NCBI GenBank assembly: GCA_963812505.1
Contig: CAWEVM010000031.1
Location: 62,001 to 126,000 of the forward strand
Source: JAMXLO01 sp963812505
GTDB lineage: Bacteria > Pseudomonadota > Alphaproteobacteria > Acetobacterales > Acetobacteraceae
Direction of reading: 5' to 3'
Length of the DNA stretch: 64,000 nucleotides
A model generated the notes under the pieces. That model did not search any database. It was not told where the DNA came from and worked only from the letters and a program-made list of their open reading frames with translations. Position numbers and translations under genes: made by a program. Shown here piece after piece: positions 1 through 8,045 of the stretch (the first letter of the stretch is position 1; the number at the start of each line of letters is the position of its first letter).

Positions 1-350
1 ATGGCGGGATGACCGGCTATCGTTGGGGCGCAAGTCACTCCGACATTACCATCGCGAAGAGCGCTCCTTCGAAAGCCAGCAGATATCACCAGTGTTCTGG
101 TCCAGCCTACACGCTGCGGTTGTTCAGTTTCAGGACTCTGGTGTTAGTATGGTGATCACGTCAGACGTGGGTTCAGTCTCCTCGGACCGAGTGATCAATG
201 CACGCAAACGCCGGCGAACATGGTCCGACCGGCATTGCCGAGGACTAAGCATGATGCCCAGTCGTCCGTTGCGGAGCGGCCTGGTATTGGACCCGAGGGA
301 CAAGTTGCAGCGGCCATCGCGTGAGCGAAGCGGTCGTCCGGCCAGCTATC
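1..350. other. no recognisable gene
   Basis: Open frames exist here on both strands, but none of the translations reads like a conserved protein. Base composition is visibly less GC-rich than in the rest of the window, as in the neighbouring HNH pseudogene. It may be the remnant of an accessory segment, but I see no transposase, terminal repeat or attachment site. Confidence 0.4.
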
Positions 351-1126
351 GTCGGCCCCCTCCGCCGGCTCCCTCTCGTGAATCAATGCGTCAACAGCAA
401 CTTGACGCCGGCCTCTGAGAAAGGAGGCCCGCCTATCTGCGTCGACGCCGGTCTGCAGGATTATTGGCTCACGCAGAGGGTGACGACTGTCCACAAGCCA
501 ATTATTGCGCTCATGCAGCCACGCTACCAATGGCGCCGAAGGCTCACGATAGGACTTGCCACGCTCACCACGGTTGCAGCGCCGGCAGGCCAGGGACACC
601 AGCACGCGGCAGATCAAGAGCCCACGCCGTTTCGACCAGTCGCCATCGCGACTCTGCCTCGTCAACCAAGCTTGCGCCTTGCACGGATGCTGCCAGCTGG
701 CGCAGGTCATTTGTTAGCCGGATTGTTCCTTTGCCACCGCCGTTGCTCATCGATGAAGAACTGGATTGGAACTGGCGCGGATCCGACAACATGAAAGGCG
801 TCGATAACGTTATTGAATCCGAGCTTAACGGTGGACTCCACAAGCCGGTCTTCGGCGAGTCTGCCGCGATTGAACGCTCGACAAGCGTCAAGAAAGCAAC
901 TCAAGCGCGATGTCGTCTGCTTGTCCACGAGCTTCAGGTGCGAGCACAGGTGTCGGGCAAAGGGTAGGGCAAGCTCATCCAGCGGCACACGGTCATCGGC
1001 GCGGTCCGACATGCCTAACAGGGACTTGGCGAGAGCGAACATGTAGGCGGCGACATTGCGTCCGAAGAGCACCACTGCCCGCCAATTTGCGTCGGTCGTT
1101 GGTCGTTTTGCCAGAAAATCGGACAT
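351..1126 (-). pseudogene. HNH endonuclease family protein, decayed
   Basis: Three pieces in different frames line up as one protein. The N-terminal piece (from ATG 1126 down to about 740) contains FLAKRPTTDANWRAVVLFG and VKLGFNNVIDAFHVV. A second piece at about 650-720 contains ESRWRLVETAWAL. A third at about 351-605 contains LACRRCNRGERGKS followed by DSRHPLREPIILQTG. From memory these match the N-terminal, middle and C-terminal parts of a family of single-gene HNH nucleases of the restriction/defence type, in which a CxxCN element sits in the HNH fold. Frames change at least twice, and the central HNH core (first Cys pair and catalytic His) appears to be missing, so the product would be inactive. 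Family assignment rests on remembered similarity; no search was run. Confidence 0.55.
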
Positions 1127-1302
1127 CTGTTAGATCAATCACTCGGACACAGCTTGCTACCGATGACCCGTCTGCCCGACAGTTACCAAGGGGAATGGAC
1201 CTCGTACCCTCGCCCTTATTGAATCTTCGCAATCGGGGCGATGATGAAGAAGATCTACGCTAATCTGGAGCGAAACGGACGACGCCTATCGAAGGTGGCA
1301 CC

Positions 1303-2412
1303 CTAAGGCGCCGTGGCCGTTGCCAGCGAACGCATGACGTGCCCCGCATCGCAGCCCAGCACGCACGGCGCGGACAGCACCGCCTGAAGCCCCAGCGCGG
1401 CACTCAGCGAGGCGGCAAAGGCGCAGGTCGGCAGGCCGATCCCGATCACCGGCAGCGACAGCGGCACCTGCCAGTTCAGCGAGGCGAACGCGCTCATCTG
1501 CAGCGCCGCCTGCACCGACGCGCTGGTGGCGAAACTGGTCGGCACGAACGGCAGGTTCGGCAGCAGCGCCAGCAGTGCGGCGAGCAGACTGCCCCCGCCG
1601 CCGCTCAGGTTCAGCCCGAACCGCGCGGACAGCGTCGCCAGCAGCGCGCTCAGCTTGAGCGAAACGCGCAGCTGTATCGCCGGAAAGCCAAGCAGCAGCG
1701 GACTGACGCCAAGGCTCGCCTGCAAACTCGCGACCGCGTTCAGCGCGGCGGTCAGGCTGAACATCAGTTGCGGCGCCACCAGACCCGGCAGCGAGAGCCG
1801 TGCCAGTATCCGCAGCGCGGCCGAGAACTGCGCCGTCTCGGTCAGGCTCACGTTCAGATTCGCAGCCGCTGCGATCAGCGGCAGCAGCGCGCGCAGCAAG
1901 GCGAGAAAGCCCGCCCATCGCGGCATCGGAATGCCGCCAGGCAGCGTCAGCGACAGCATCAGGCTGGGCGTGGGCAGCAGCAGCCCAAGCCGCAGCGCGA
2001 GATTGATCTGATCGATCGCCGCGTTCAGCCCGGCCAGCCGCAGCCAGGCAAGCGGGTTGAAGTTGAGGTGCGCCAGTGCCGAGAGCCGCGCATTCATCGT
2101 CGCCACGATGCGGACGAACATCAACGCCTGTCCCGGGATCAGCAGGTCGAGGCCGAACTGCGCCAGGACCTGCGCGCGAAGCTGCGCCAGCGCCGAGATC
2201 GTCGCCACGGCGCGGAGGTTCAGTTGCAGGCTGGGCAGCGGCAGGCCGAGCCAGTTGGGCAGCGGCTCCCAGGGCAGCGCCGGCAGTCCGCGCAGATTGA
2301 GCCACGCCGACAGCCCCAGCGGGATGTCCGCGCCAGGCAGCGCGACGCTCGCCGAAAGGTTCAGCGACGGCAGCAGCCCGGCGGGCGGAAAGCTACGGCA
2401 GAAGCAGCCCAT
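1303..2412 (-). CDS. Leu/Ala-rich, charge-depleted protein of unknown function beside PAAR
   Basis: The 369-residue product is dominated by Leu, Ala, Pro, Ser and Asn. I count about six acidic residues and one lysine in the whole chain, with roughly fifteen arginines. Leu-rich stretches recur throughout (LPSLNLSASVALPG, LPLPSLQLNLRA, RLGLLLPTPSLMLSL), often with an LNL or LNLS core, suggesting a degenerate repeat. A short Cys-containing N-terminus (MGCFCRSFPP) and several C-terminal Cys are present. There is no clean signal peptide. The ATG at 2412 follows a GGGGATC-type ribosome site. The gene is divergent from the PAAR gene with 101 bp between starts, so a shared promoter region is likely. 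I do not recognise the family; it could be a secreted effector, a PAAR-associated partner or a structural protein. Confidence 0.6.
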   Translation of the reverse strand: MGCFCRSFPPAGLLPSLNLSASVALPGADIPLGLSAWLNLRGLPALPWEPLPNWLGLPLPSLQLNLRAVATISALAQLRAQVLAQFGLDLLIPGQALMFVRIVATMNARLSALAHLNFNPLAWLRLAGLNAAIDQINLALRLGLLLPTPSLMLSLTLPGGIPMPRWAGFLALLRALLPLIAAAANLNVSLTETAQFSAALRILARLSLPGLVAPQLMFSLTAALNAVASLQASLGVSPLLLGFPAIQLRVSLKLSALLATLSARFGLNLSGGGGSLLAALLALLPNLPFVPTSFATSASVQAALQMSAFASLNWQVPLSLPVIGIGLPTCAFAASLSAALGLQAVLSAPCVLGCDAGHVMRSLATATAP

Positions 2413-2513
2413 TTGAGATCCCCTTCAGCGAGTGAGTACGCGCATAGCCGGCGCGGCGTGGTTCCTGTATCGGCAGGCAGCACCGTCGATCTGTTTGGGA
2501 AAGGACGCAGACC

Positions 2514-2900
2514 ATGGGCCCACCTGCCGCGCGCATCGGCGATCTGGTTCTGCAGGACGGACCGCACTGCCACGCGACCATGCATCCGGCAGCACCGGTG
2601 CCCACCCCCATGCCGCATCCACCCATGCCGCTGCCGATCATCAGCGGCTCGCCCGACGTCACGATCGGCGGCATGCCGGCGGCGCGCCTCTCCGACAACA
2701 CGGACCCGTGCGATATCCCGGCCTGCATCCCCGGCGGCCCCGGCATCATCGGCAAGGGCTCCGCCACGGTGACGATCAACAAGCTGGCCGCGGCACGCGT
2801 CGGTGACATGACCGAGCATGCGGAGTGCGTAGGCCCCATCCCGGGCCTCAGCGGAACCATCACCGGTCCAGGCTGTCCCACCGTGACCATCGGCGGCTGA
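2514..2900 (+). CDS. PAAR domain-containing protein
   Basis: The 128-residue protein has the PAAR hallmarks: AARIGDLVLQDG near the N-terminus, SPDVTIGGMPAARLSD at about residues 45-60, GSATVTINKLAAARVGD at about 82-98, and a C-terminal GPGCPTVTIGG. PAAR proteins form the sharp, metal-binding tip of type VI secretion or related contractile spikes and carry or recruit effectors. This one is a bare PAAR domain with a His/Pro-rich loop at about residues 19-40 and no fused toxin. No type VI structural gene (Hcp, VgrG, TssB/C) is in the window, so it is an orphan locus. It is followed after 9 bp by a methyltransferase gene, suggesting co-transcription. Confidence 0.88.
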   Translation: MGPPAARIGDLVLQDGPHCHATMHPAAPVPTPMPHPPMPLPIISGSPDVTIGGMPAARLSDNTDPCDIPACIPGGPGIIGKGSATVTINKLAAARVGDMTEHAECVGPIPGLSGTITGPGCPTVTIGG

Positions 2901-2909
2901 GGCGCCAGC

Positions 2910-3998
2910 GTGCGCCGACGCCACTTCGAGGCCTTCGCCCCGCGCTGCCCACGCTGCGCCCGCGACGAGGTTGGCCGCCATCAACTGACGCTCGACGCCG
3001 TCCTGGAGGAGCGCGACGGCGATGTGCTGAGCGGGATCCTGCACTGTCCCAATCCGGCGTGCCGCCACGAATACCCGATCATCGACGGCATCCCCGTCAT
3101 CGTCCCCGCCCTCGGCGCCCTGTTGGCGGAGCGCGGTATCGAGCTGTTGCTGCGCGAGGACCTCGATCCGGTGCTCGAGAGCCTGATCGGCGATGCGATC
3201 GGTCCCGGCACCTGGCTCGATACGCTGCGCCAGACCCTCTCGACCTATGCCTGGGACGGCTGGGCCGACCTGGACCCTGAGGAGGCCGATCCTGCCGACG
3301 GCGTACAGCCAGGCGCCGTGCGGCGCTGCCTGGCGCGGCTGCTGGAGATGGCAGGCGAGCCCCGTGCGGGCCGGGTAATCGATTGCGGCTGCGGCGCCGG
3401 CCGGACGACGTTCGACCTGGCCGAACGCGGCGCGGATGGCCTGGTGCTTGGCGTGGACATCAATCTCGCCCTGCTGCGCCTGGCTCGCCAGGCGCTTGCC
3501 GGCGTGGTGAGCTACCCGCGCCGGCGCATCGGCATCGTGTATGACCGCCGCCGCTTCCCCGTTGACCTGCCGGGTGCCGAACGGGTGGATTTCTGGGCCT
3601 GTGACGCCCTCGCTTTGCCCTTCGCACCTGGCGCCGTGGACCTTGCCGTTGCGCTCAACCTGCTCGACTGCGTGAGCGAGCCGCGCCGGCTGCTGGCAAG
3701 CCTCGCCGAAATGGTACGGCCGGACGGGCGCGTGCTGCTCGCGACGCCGTATGATTGGTCCACCCGCGCGACCCAGGTAGAGACATGGATCGGCGGGCAC
3801 TCCCAGCGCGCAGCACATGGGGGAGCCGGCGAGCCGTTCCTGCGGGCTCTGCTGACCGAGGGCGCGCATCCCCAGTCGGTCGCCGGCCTGGACGTGCTGG
3901 CCGAGGAGGCCGCATGGCCGTGGCAGACCCGGCTGCACGACCGCAGCGCCGTTTTGTATCGCGCTCATCTGCTGGCGCTCGCCCGCACCACCGCATAG
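2910..3998 (+). CDS. class I SAM methyltransferase with Trm112-like zinc ribbon
   Basis: The 362-residue product starts at GTG 2910, nine bases after the PAAR stop. Residues about 8-55 form a Trm112-like ribbon (CPRC, then CPNPACRHEYPIIDGIPVIVP), a module found at the front of some bacterial methyltransferases. The Rossmann SAM site follows at about residue 150 (VIDCGCGAGRTTFDLAERG, then LGVDIN). A typical motif IV to VI region lies at about 230-280 (DFWACDALALPF, VDLAVALNLLD, LLASLAEMVRPDGRVLL). The substrate cannot be told from sequence. Position downstream of PAAR suggests either modification of a spike or effector component or simple coincidence. The gene converges on DUF4337 with a 3-bp gap. 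Confidence 0.8.
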   Translation: MRRRHFEAFAPRCPRCARDEVGRHQLTLDAVLEERDGDVLSGILHCPNPACRHEYPIIDGIPVIVPALGALLAERGIELLLREDLDPVLESLIGDAIGPGTWLDTLRQTLSTYAWDGWADLDPEEADPADGVQPGAVRRCLARLLEMAGEPRAGRVIDCGCGAGRTTFDLAERGADGLVLGVDINLALLRLARQALAGVVSYPRRRIGIVYDRRRFPVDLPGAERVDFWACDALALPFAPGAVDLAVALNLLDCVSEPRRLLASLAEMVRPDGRVLLATPYDWSTRATQVETWIGGHSQRAAHGGAGEPFLRALLTEGAHPQSVAGLDVLAEEAAWPWQTRLHDRSAVLYRAHLLALARTTA

Positions 3999-4001
3999 GC
4001 C

Positions 4002-4586
4002 TCAGAACGCTCCGAGCGACGGCGCGACGGCTCCAAGCACACTCAGCGCCACACCAGCCGTCCCCAGCGCACCGGCGAATCGGATCAGCGGCCGCGACAG
4101 GGTGACCACCGATGCGGTCGCGAGCACGATGCCGAGTTCCAGCGCGGCGGCGGCATTGTCGAAGCTATGCGCTCGCTCGAGCGCGTGCTCGCGCGCGGCC
4201 TCGAAGGCCTCGGCACGCGCCGCGACCGCGGCTTTGCCATCCTTGTCGTCGGCCTCGTAGCGGACGCGGTCGGCCTCGAACTGGCGCAGCACGCCCTGCC
4301 GCGCGGCAACCAGTTCCGCCTGCGTCGGCTGTTCGAGCGTGCCACCGAGCCGCTCCAGGTCCTGCGCCAAGGCGGAGCGGATCGATTTGGCCTGATACTG
4401 GCTCCAGGTATCGGCGGCGAGGATCGAGTTCTCCTGCACCGCGATCTCCGCCTTCTTCGCCTGCTGTTCAGAGAGCGCCAGCGCGGCTGCCAGCATGGCG
4501 ATAAGCAGCGCGGCCCGTCTGCTGCCGTGTGCCGCGGCATGCGCGGCATGTTCGGCATTCTCGTGATGTACGATGGTGTCGTTCAT
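4002..4586 (-). CDS. DUF4337 domain-containing membrane protein
   Basis: The 194-residue product starts at ATG 4586 (MNDTIVHHENAEHAAHAAAH); a longer reading frame to 4661 adds an unconvincing N-terminus. An N-terminal hydrophobic segment (RRAALLIAMLAAALALSEQ) is followed by a charged, probably coiled-coil middle (AKKAEIAVQENSI, LAQDLERLGG, REHALERAHSFDNAAAALE) and two C-terminal hydrophobic segments. This matches DUF4337, a family of small alphaproteobacterial inner-membrane proteins without known function. It lies 90 bp downstream of the Crp/Fnr gene on the same strand and may be co-transcribed with it. Confidence 0.75.
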   Translation of the reverse strand: MNDTIVHHENAEHAAHAAAHGSRRAALLIAMLAAALALSEQQAKKAEIAVQENSILAADTWSQYQAKSIRSALAQDLERLGGTLEQPTQAELVAARQGVLRQFEADRVRYEADDKDGKAAVAARAEAFEAAREHALERAHSFDNAAAALELGIVLATASVVTLSRPLIRFAGALGTAGVALSVLGAVAPSLGAF

Positions 4587-4676
4587 GGCTGCCTCGGGGA
4601 TCTCGTCATCGACCGCGATACTGCCCGCGGTTCCGGCCGGGACGAGTGACCCGACGCACATGCGCCTCAGGCGGCG

Positions 4677-5393
4677 CTACTCGATGTCGTGCTCAATCAA
4701 CAGGGCACGCAATGCGCCGATGTTGCACAGGGTAATCGTGCCTTCGGTCAGACCGATCCAGCCGGCATCGCGCCACGTGCCGAGATGGCGGTTGATGCTT
4801 TCGCGGATCAGGCCGGTCATCGCGCCAAGTTCGCGCTGCGACAGCGGCAGCCCGATCTGCGGGCCTTGCGGCGTTGGACGCGAATGCAGCGCGGCGAGCT
4901 CGATCAGTGCCTTGGCGAGGCGAACCGGTGCCGGCAATTCCAGATTTTCGGTGACCTGCGCCGTCGTCTTGCGCAGACGCTGGCTGAGCAGGCGAATGAT
5001 GGCCAGCATCGCCTGAGGCGCGCCGAGCAGTTCGCGGGTAAACGAGCGGCCGTCGATCGCGAGCATGGTGCAGGCGGAGAGCGCCGTCGCGGTGGCGGCA
5101 CGCGGCCACTCGTTCAGCACCGCGATCTCCCCGATCACGTTGCCAGGCTCGGCCAGATCGAGCACCACCTCGCGCCCGCTCAGCATCGTCACCGACAGTT
5201 TCACGTATCCCTCGACGACCACCAGAACGGTGCGGCCAGGATCGCCCTGACCAAATATCTCGTCACGCTCCGGGTAGGTGAGCAGACCGGCGCGGCGGAT
5301 CAGTGTGCGAAGGGATTCGATGGGAATGAGGCGCATGATCTCGTGCGCCTCGAGTAACCGCAGAAGTTCCGCTTCCTGTGGGGTACCTGGCAT
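4677..5393 (-). CDS. Crp/Fnr family transcriptional regulator
   Basis: The 238-residue protein has an N-terminal cyclic-nucleotide-binding beta roll and a C-terminal winged helix. The phosphate-binding cassette is well kept: G88-E89-I90-A91 followed by P97-R98-A99-A100, matching the GE(L/I)A...PRxA consensus of cAMP-binding members. No N-terminal Fnr-type cysteine cluster is present. The recognition helix region reads LSQRELGAMTGLIRESINRHL. The gene is divergent from a class III cyclase gene (100 bp between starts), which makes cAMP a reasonable ligand and the neighbouring cyclase a reasonable source. Ligand and targets are inferred. Confidence 0.85.
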   Translation of the reverse strand: MPGTPQEAELLRLLEAHEIMRLIPIESLRTLIRRAGLLTYPERDEIFGQGDPGRTVLVVVEGYVKLSVTMLSGREVVLDLAEPGNVIGEIAVLNEWPRAATATALSACTMLAIDGRSFTRELLGAPQAMLAIIRLLSQRLRKTTAQVTENLELPAPVRLAKALIELAALHSRPTPQGPQIGLPLSQRELGAMTGLIRESINRHLGTWRDAGWIGLTEGTITLCNIGALRALLIEHDIE

Positions 5394-5440
5394 GGCGTTA
5401 CACTACCGTCGATTCGGAGGTTCGGACAGTGCCGCAATGT

Positions 5441-5454
5441 TTCATCGCGATGAA
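5441..5454. promoter_or_regulatory. 14-bp perfect palindrome in the crp/cyclase divergent region
   Basis: TTCATCGCGATGAA is a perfect inverted repeat in the 100-bp region between the divergent Crp/Fnr and cyclase genes. It does not match the canonical TGTGA-N6-TCACA Crp site, but it is placed where an operator controlling either gene would sit. Function is inferred from position and symmetry only. Confidence 0.35.
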
Positions 5455-5492
5455 GCGCGGCGCTGTTTCCAATCTCCTGCGGGCGACGCAGG

Positions 5493-7244
5493 ATGGAGCG
5501 GCTGGAACAGCGCGCATCGGCGCGGTCGGGGTATGAATTGATTACCATCGCTGCGAACCGACTCTGGGTGCGCAAGCTGCGGCTCTTCACAGGCCTGACG
5601 CTGTTCACCTATGTCACGACCCACCTGCTGAACCACTCCCTGGGCAACATTTCCATTCCGGCGATGGAAGCCGGCATGGTTGTACAGAAGTGGATCTGGC
5701 AGGGTGTCGCAGGTACTGCGGCGCTATATTTCGCGCTGTCGACCCATTATCTCTTGGGACTTTGGGCATTCTATGAGCGGCGGCACTTCGGATGGACTCG
5801 GCCCGAAGTGGTGCAGGTCGTGCTGGGACTGACCATCCCGCTGCTGCTGATGAACCACCTGTTCGTCACGCGGATTTCGTTGGCCGTGTACGGCACCGAG
5901 AAGGGCTATGCGCAGGAGCTCTATTCCTTCTGGGTCGCGGCGCCGCGCCTTGGCGTGCTGCAAGTGTCGGTGCTGATCGTCGCGTGGATTCACGGCTGCA
6001 TCGGCATGTACCAATGGCTGCGGCTGAAGCCGATGTTCAGCCGCTGGATGCCTTATTTGTTCTGCGGCGCGGTACTGCTGCCGGTGCTCGCGCTGATGGG
6101 CTTCTGTCAGGGCGGACGGACAATGCTCAGTCTGGCTCAGGACCCCGCCTGGCGCGCGGCCAATCTGAACCCGTGGCAGGTCGGCACGCCTCAGGACGAT
6201 CACCAGCTCATTGTCTGGCGCGACTGGAGCATCGGCGCCGCGATCGCCCTGCCGGCGCTGGTTCTTCTGGCCAGGCTGGTGCGGGCCTGGCGCGAACGGC
6301 ACGGAGCAGCGATCCGCGTCACCTATTCGCAGGGACAATCGGTCAGGGTTCCGCTCGGCTTCAGCGTACTGGATGCAAGCCGAAGCGCCGGCATCCCTCA
6401 TGCCAGTATCTGCGGCGGCCGGGGCCGCTGCTCCACCTGCCGCATCCGCGTCACCGGCGGCGCGGACAAAATACCGGCGCCGTCCGCCGTGGAGCGCGCG
6501 GTACTGGAACGGGTTGCCGCCGCCCCGTTGGTTCGGCTGGCCTGCCAGGTCCGGCCTCAAGGCGATGTCTGCGTGGTGCCGCTGCTGCCGGCTGACTGGC
6601 CTGAGGCAGCCGTGCGCCGCCGGGAATGGCCGCTGCCGGGAGAGGAGCGCTTCATTGTGGTTCTGGTCGTGGACATGCGGGATTCGACCCGGCTCGCCGA
6701 AACCCGTCTGCCATTCGATGCGGTGTTCGTCGTGGACCGTTTCGTCACAGCGGCAGGCAGTGCGGTGCAGGCAAATGGCGGACGGGTCAGCCACTTCCTG
6801 GGGGACGGGTTGATGGCGACGTTCGGGCTGGGATGCGGCGCCAAAGATGCCTGCCTCCAGGCGATGAGGGCGCTCGCCGCGCTCGGACGCAATGTCGCCG
6901 CGCTCAACCGGGTACTGGTTGCTGAAACCGGCGAGGCAATCCGGTTTGGCGTCGGCATGCATTGCGGCTCGGCTGTGGTAGGGGAAATCGGCCACGGGGA
7001 GGTTCGCGTTTTCACAACCCTGGGCGACGTGGTGAACGTCGCGGCCCGGCTGGAGGGCTTGTGCAAGGAGTTTGGTTGTGAGGCTGTGATCTCGCACGAG
7101 ATCTGTGCCGTGGCAGGCGTTTCCGCGGACAGTCTGTCAGAACGGGAAACCATGGTGCGAGGGCGCAGCATGCCGCTACATGTGCATCCGATCGAGCAGG
7201 CGGACCAGATCACGCTGCTTGGCGTGGTTTCGGAAACTGCCTGA
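5493..7244 (+). CDS. membrane adenylate/guanylate cyclase with [2Fe-2S] ferredoxin domain
   Basis: The 583-residue protein has three modules. Residues about 29-266 contain six hydrophobic segments with membrane-embedded His at 44, 48, 85, 122 and 167, resembling a succinate-dehydrogenase-type di-heme cytochrome b anchor. Residues about 275-360 are a plant-type ferredoxin domain with C307-x5-C313-x2-C316 and C351. Residues about 385-545 are a class III nucleotide cyclase with the metal Asp at D394 (VVDMRDST) and D438 (FLGDGLMATFG), and the GDVVNVAARLE motif at 511-521. The likely role is production of cAMP in response to redox or electron-flow state at the membrane. The divergent Crp/Fnr gene is the natural receptor. 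Heme and cluster binding are inferred from residues. The start at ATG 5493 lacks an obvious ribosome site; an in-frame TTG lies about 45 bp downstream. Confidence 0.85.
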   Translation: MERLEQRASARSGYELITIAANRLWVRKLRLFTGLTLFTYVTTHLLNHSLGNISIPAMEAGMVVQKWIWQGVAGTAALYFALSTHYLLGLWAFYERRHFGWTRPEVVQVVLGLTIPLLLMNHLFVTRISLAVYGTEKGYAQELYSFWVAAPRLGVLQVSVLIVAWIHGCIGMYQWLRLKPMFSRWMPYLFCGAVLLPVLALMGFCQGGRTMLSLAQDPAWRAANLNPWQVGTPQDDHQLIVWRDWSIGAAIALPALVLLARLVRAWRERHGAAIRVTYSQGQSVRVPLGFSVLDASRSAGIPHASICGGRGRCSTCRIRVTGGADKIPAPSAVERAVLERVAAAPLVRLACQVRPQGDVCVVPLLPADWPEAAVRRREWPLPGEERFIVVLVVDMRDSTRLAETRLPFDAVFVVDRFVTAAGSAVQANGGRVSHFLGDGLMATFGLGCGAKDACLQAMRALAALGRNVAALNRVLVAETGEAIRFGVGMHCGSAVVGEIGHGEVRVFTTLGDVVNVAARLEGLCKEFGCEAVISHEICAVAGVSADSLSERETMVRGRSMPLHVHPIEQADQITLLGVVSETA

Positions 7245-7363
7245 GATCAGACCAAAATCGAGAAATCGCTGTCTGTCCTGTGACTCTGCGCACGAAGCTG
7301 CCGATGGAAAGCGCCGATATTACTTCCCACCGATGATTGCGCGTCTGGCCAGGAGGGGCGGCA

Positions 7364-7906
7364 ATGTTGCAACAGCAGCTTGATGAGCTGGGTGCCGATG
7401 AGGGCATCCGAATGCTCGTCTACGACGATGCGACGGGACGGCCTATCGGACCCGGAACCCTGGTGCGCGGGCATCCGACGATCGGCATCGGCCGCGCACT
7501 TGATGTGCACGGCATCACCGCCGCTGAAGCACATTATTTCCTGGCGAACGACATTGCGGCAGTGGAAGCGGCGCTGTCCCGCCTGGAGTGGTATCAAGAG
7601 CTCGATCCGGTGCGCAGAGGCGTGTGCACCAACCTGGCGTTCAACATGGGCGTACGCGGGCTGCAGAGCTTCGTTGGCATGATATCCGACATCGAAGCGG
7701 CTGAGCACGATCTGACCGGCGCCATGCAGCAGCTTGCGCAGGGGCAGTTCGACGCCGCGGCAGACGAATTGGCGGGCTCAGATTGGGCCAAGCAGGTGCA
7801 GCCGTCACGCCGCGACCGACTGCTCATGCAATTGCGCACCGGTCGGCTCGATGCAGAGGTCGCGGCTCGACGTGATGATCACCCCGGCCCGAAACCGACG
7901 GCGTGA
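7364..7906 (+). CDS. T4-type lysozyme (glycoside hydrolase family 24)
   Basis: The 180-residue product starts at ATG 7364, preceded by a strong AGGAGGGG ribosome site; a TTG 27 bp upstream is rejected. The catalytic triad of T4 lysozyme is visible: E13 (GADEGIRMLVYDD), D22, and T39 in HPTIGIGRALDVHGIT. The C-terminal lobe (FNMGVRGLQSFVGM) is also recognisable. It cleaves peptidoglycan between MurNAc and GlcNAc. No signal peptide is seen and no phage genes are nearby, so export would need a holin, another route or lysis. It may be a domesticated phage gene or a wall-remodelling enzyme for the adjacent secretion system. Confidence 0.85.
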   Translation: MLQQQLDELGADEGIRMLVYDDATGRPIGPGTLVRGHPTIGIGRALDVHGITAAEAHYFLANDIAAVEAALSRLEWYQELDPVRRGVCTNLAFNMGVRGLQSFVGMISDIEAAEHDLTGAMQQLAQGQFDAAADELAGSDWAKQVQPSRRDRLLMQLRTGRLDAEVAARRDDHPGPKPTA

Positions 7907-8045
7907 TCGAGGCGGCGCGGGCATGGTTGGCTTTACCAGCGGCTCGACCCGCAAGATGGTGCAGCCCTTTCGGGCGCCTCATCGCCTTGGGATGCAGGAT
8001 GCGAGAATGGCGCAGCGGATCGCCGCTCAGCCGACCTGCCGCGGT

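Noticed and set aside
1286..2772. Long open frames on both strands over 1.3-2.8 kb, including a 477-codon plus-strand frame rich in Arg and Gln
   Set aside because: They are antisense or shifted shadows of the Leu/Ala-rich and PAAR genes; their composition is what GC-rich coding sequence gives in the wrong frame.
2361..3968. 535-codon minus-strand frame opposite the PAAR and methyltransferase genes
   Set aside because: It lies antisense to two genes with clear family motifs and shows no motif of its own.
5724..7097. 457-codon minus-strand frame opposite the cyclase gene
   Set aside because: Antisense shadow; the plus strand carries complete cyclase and ferredoxin motifs.
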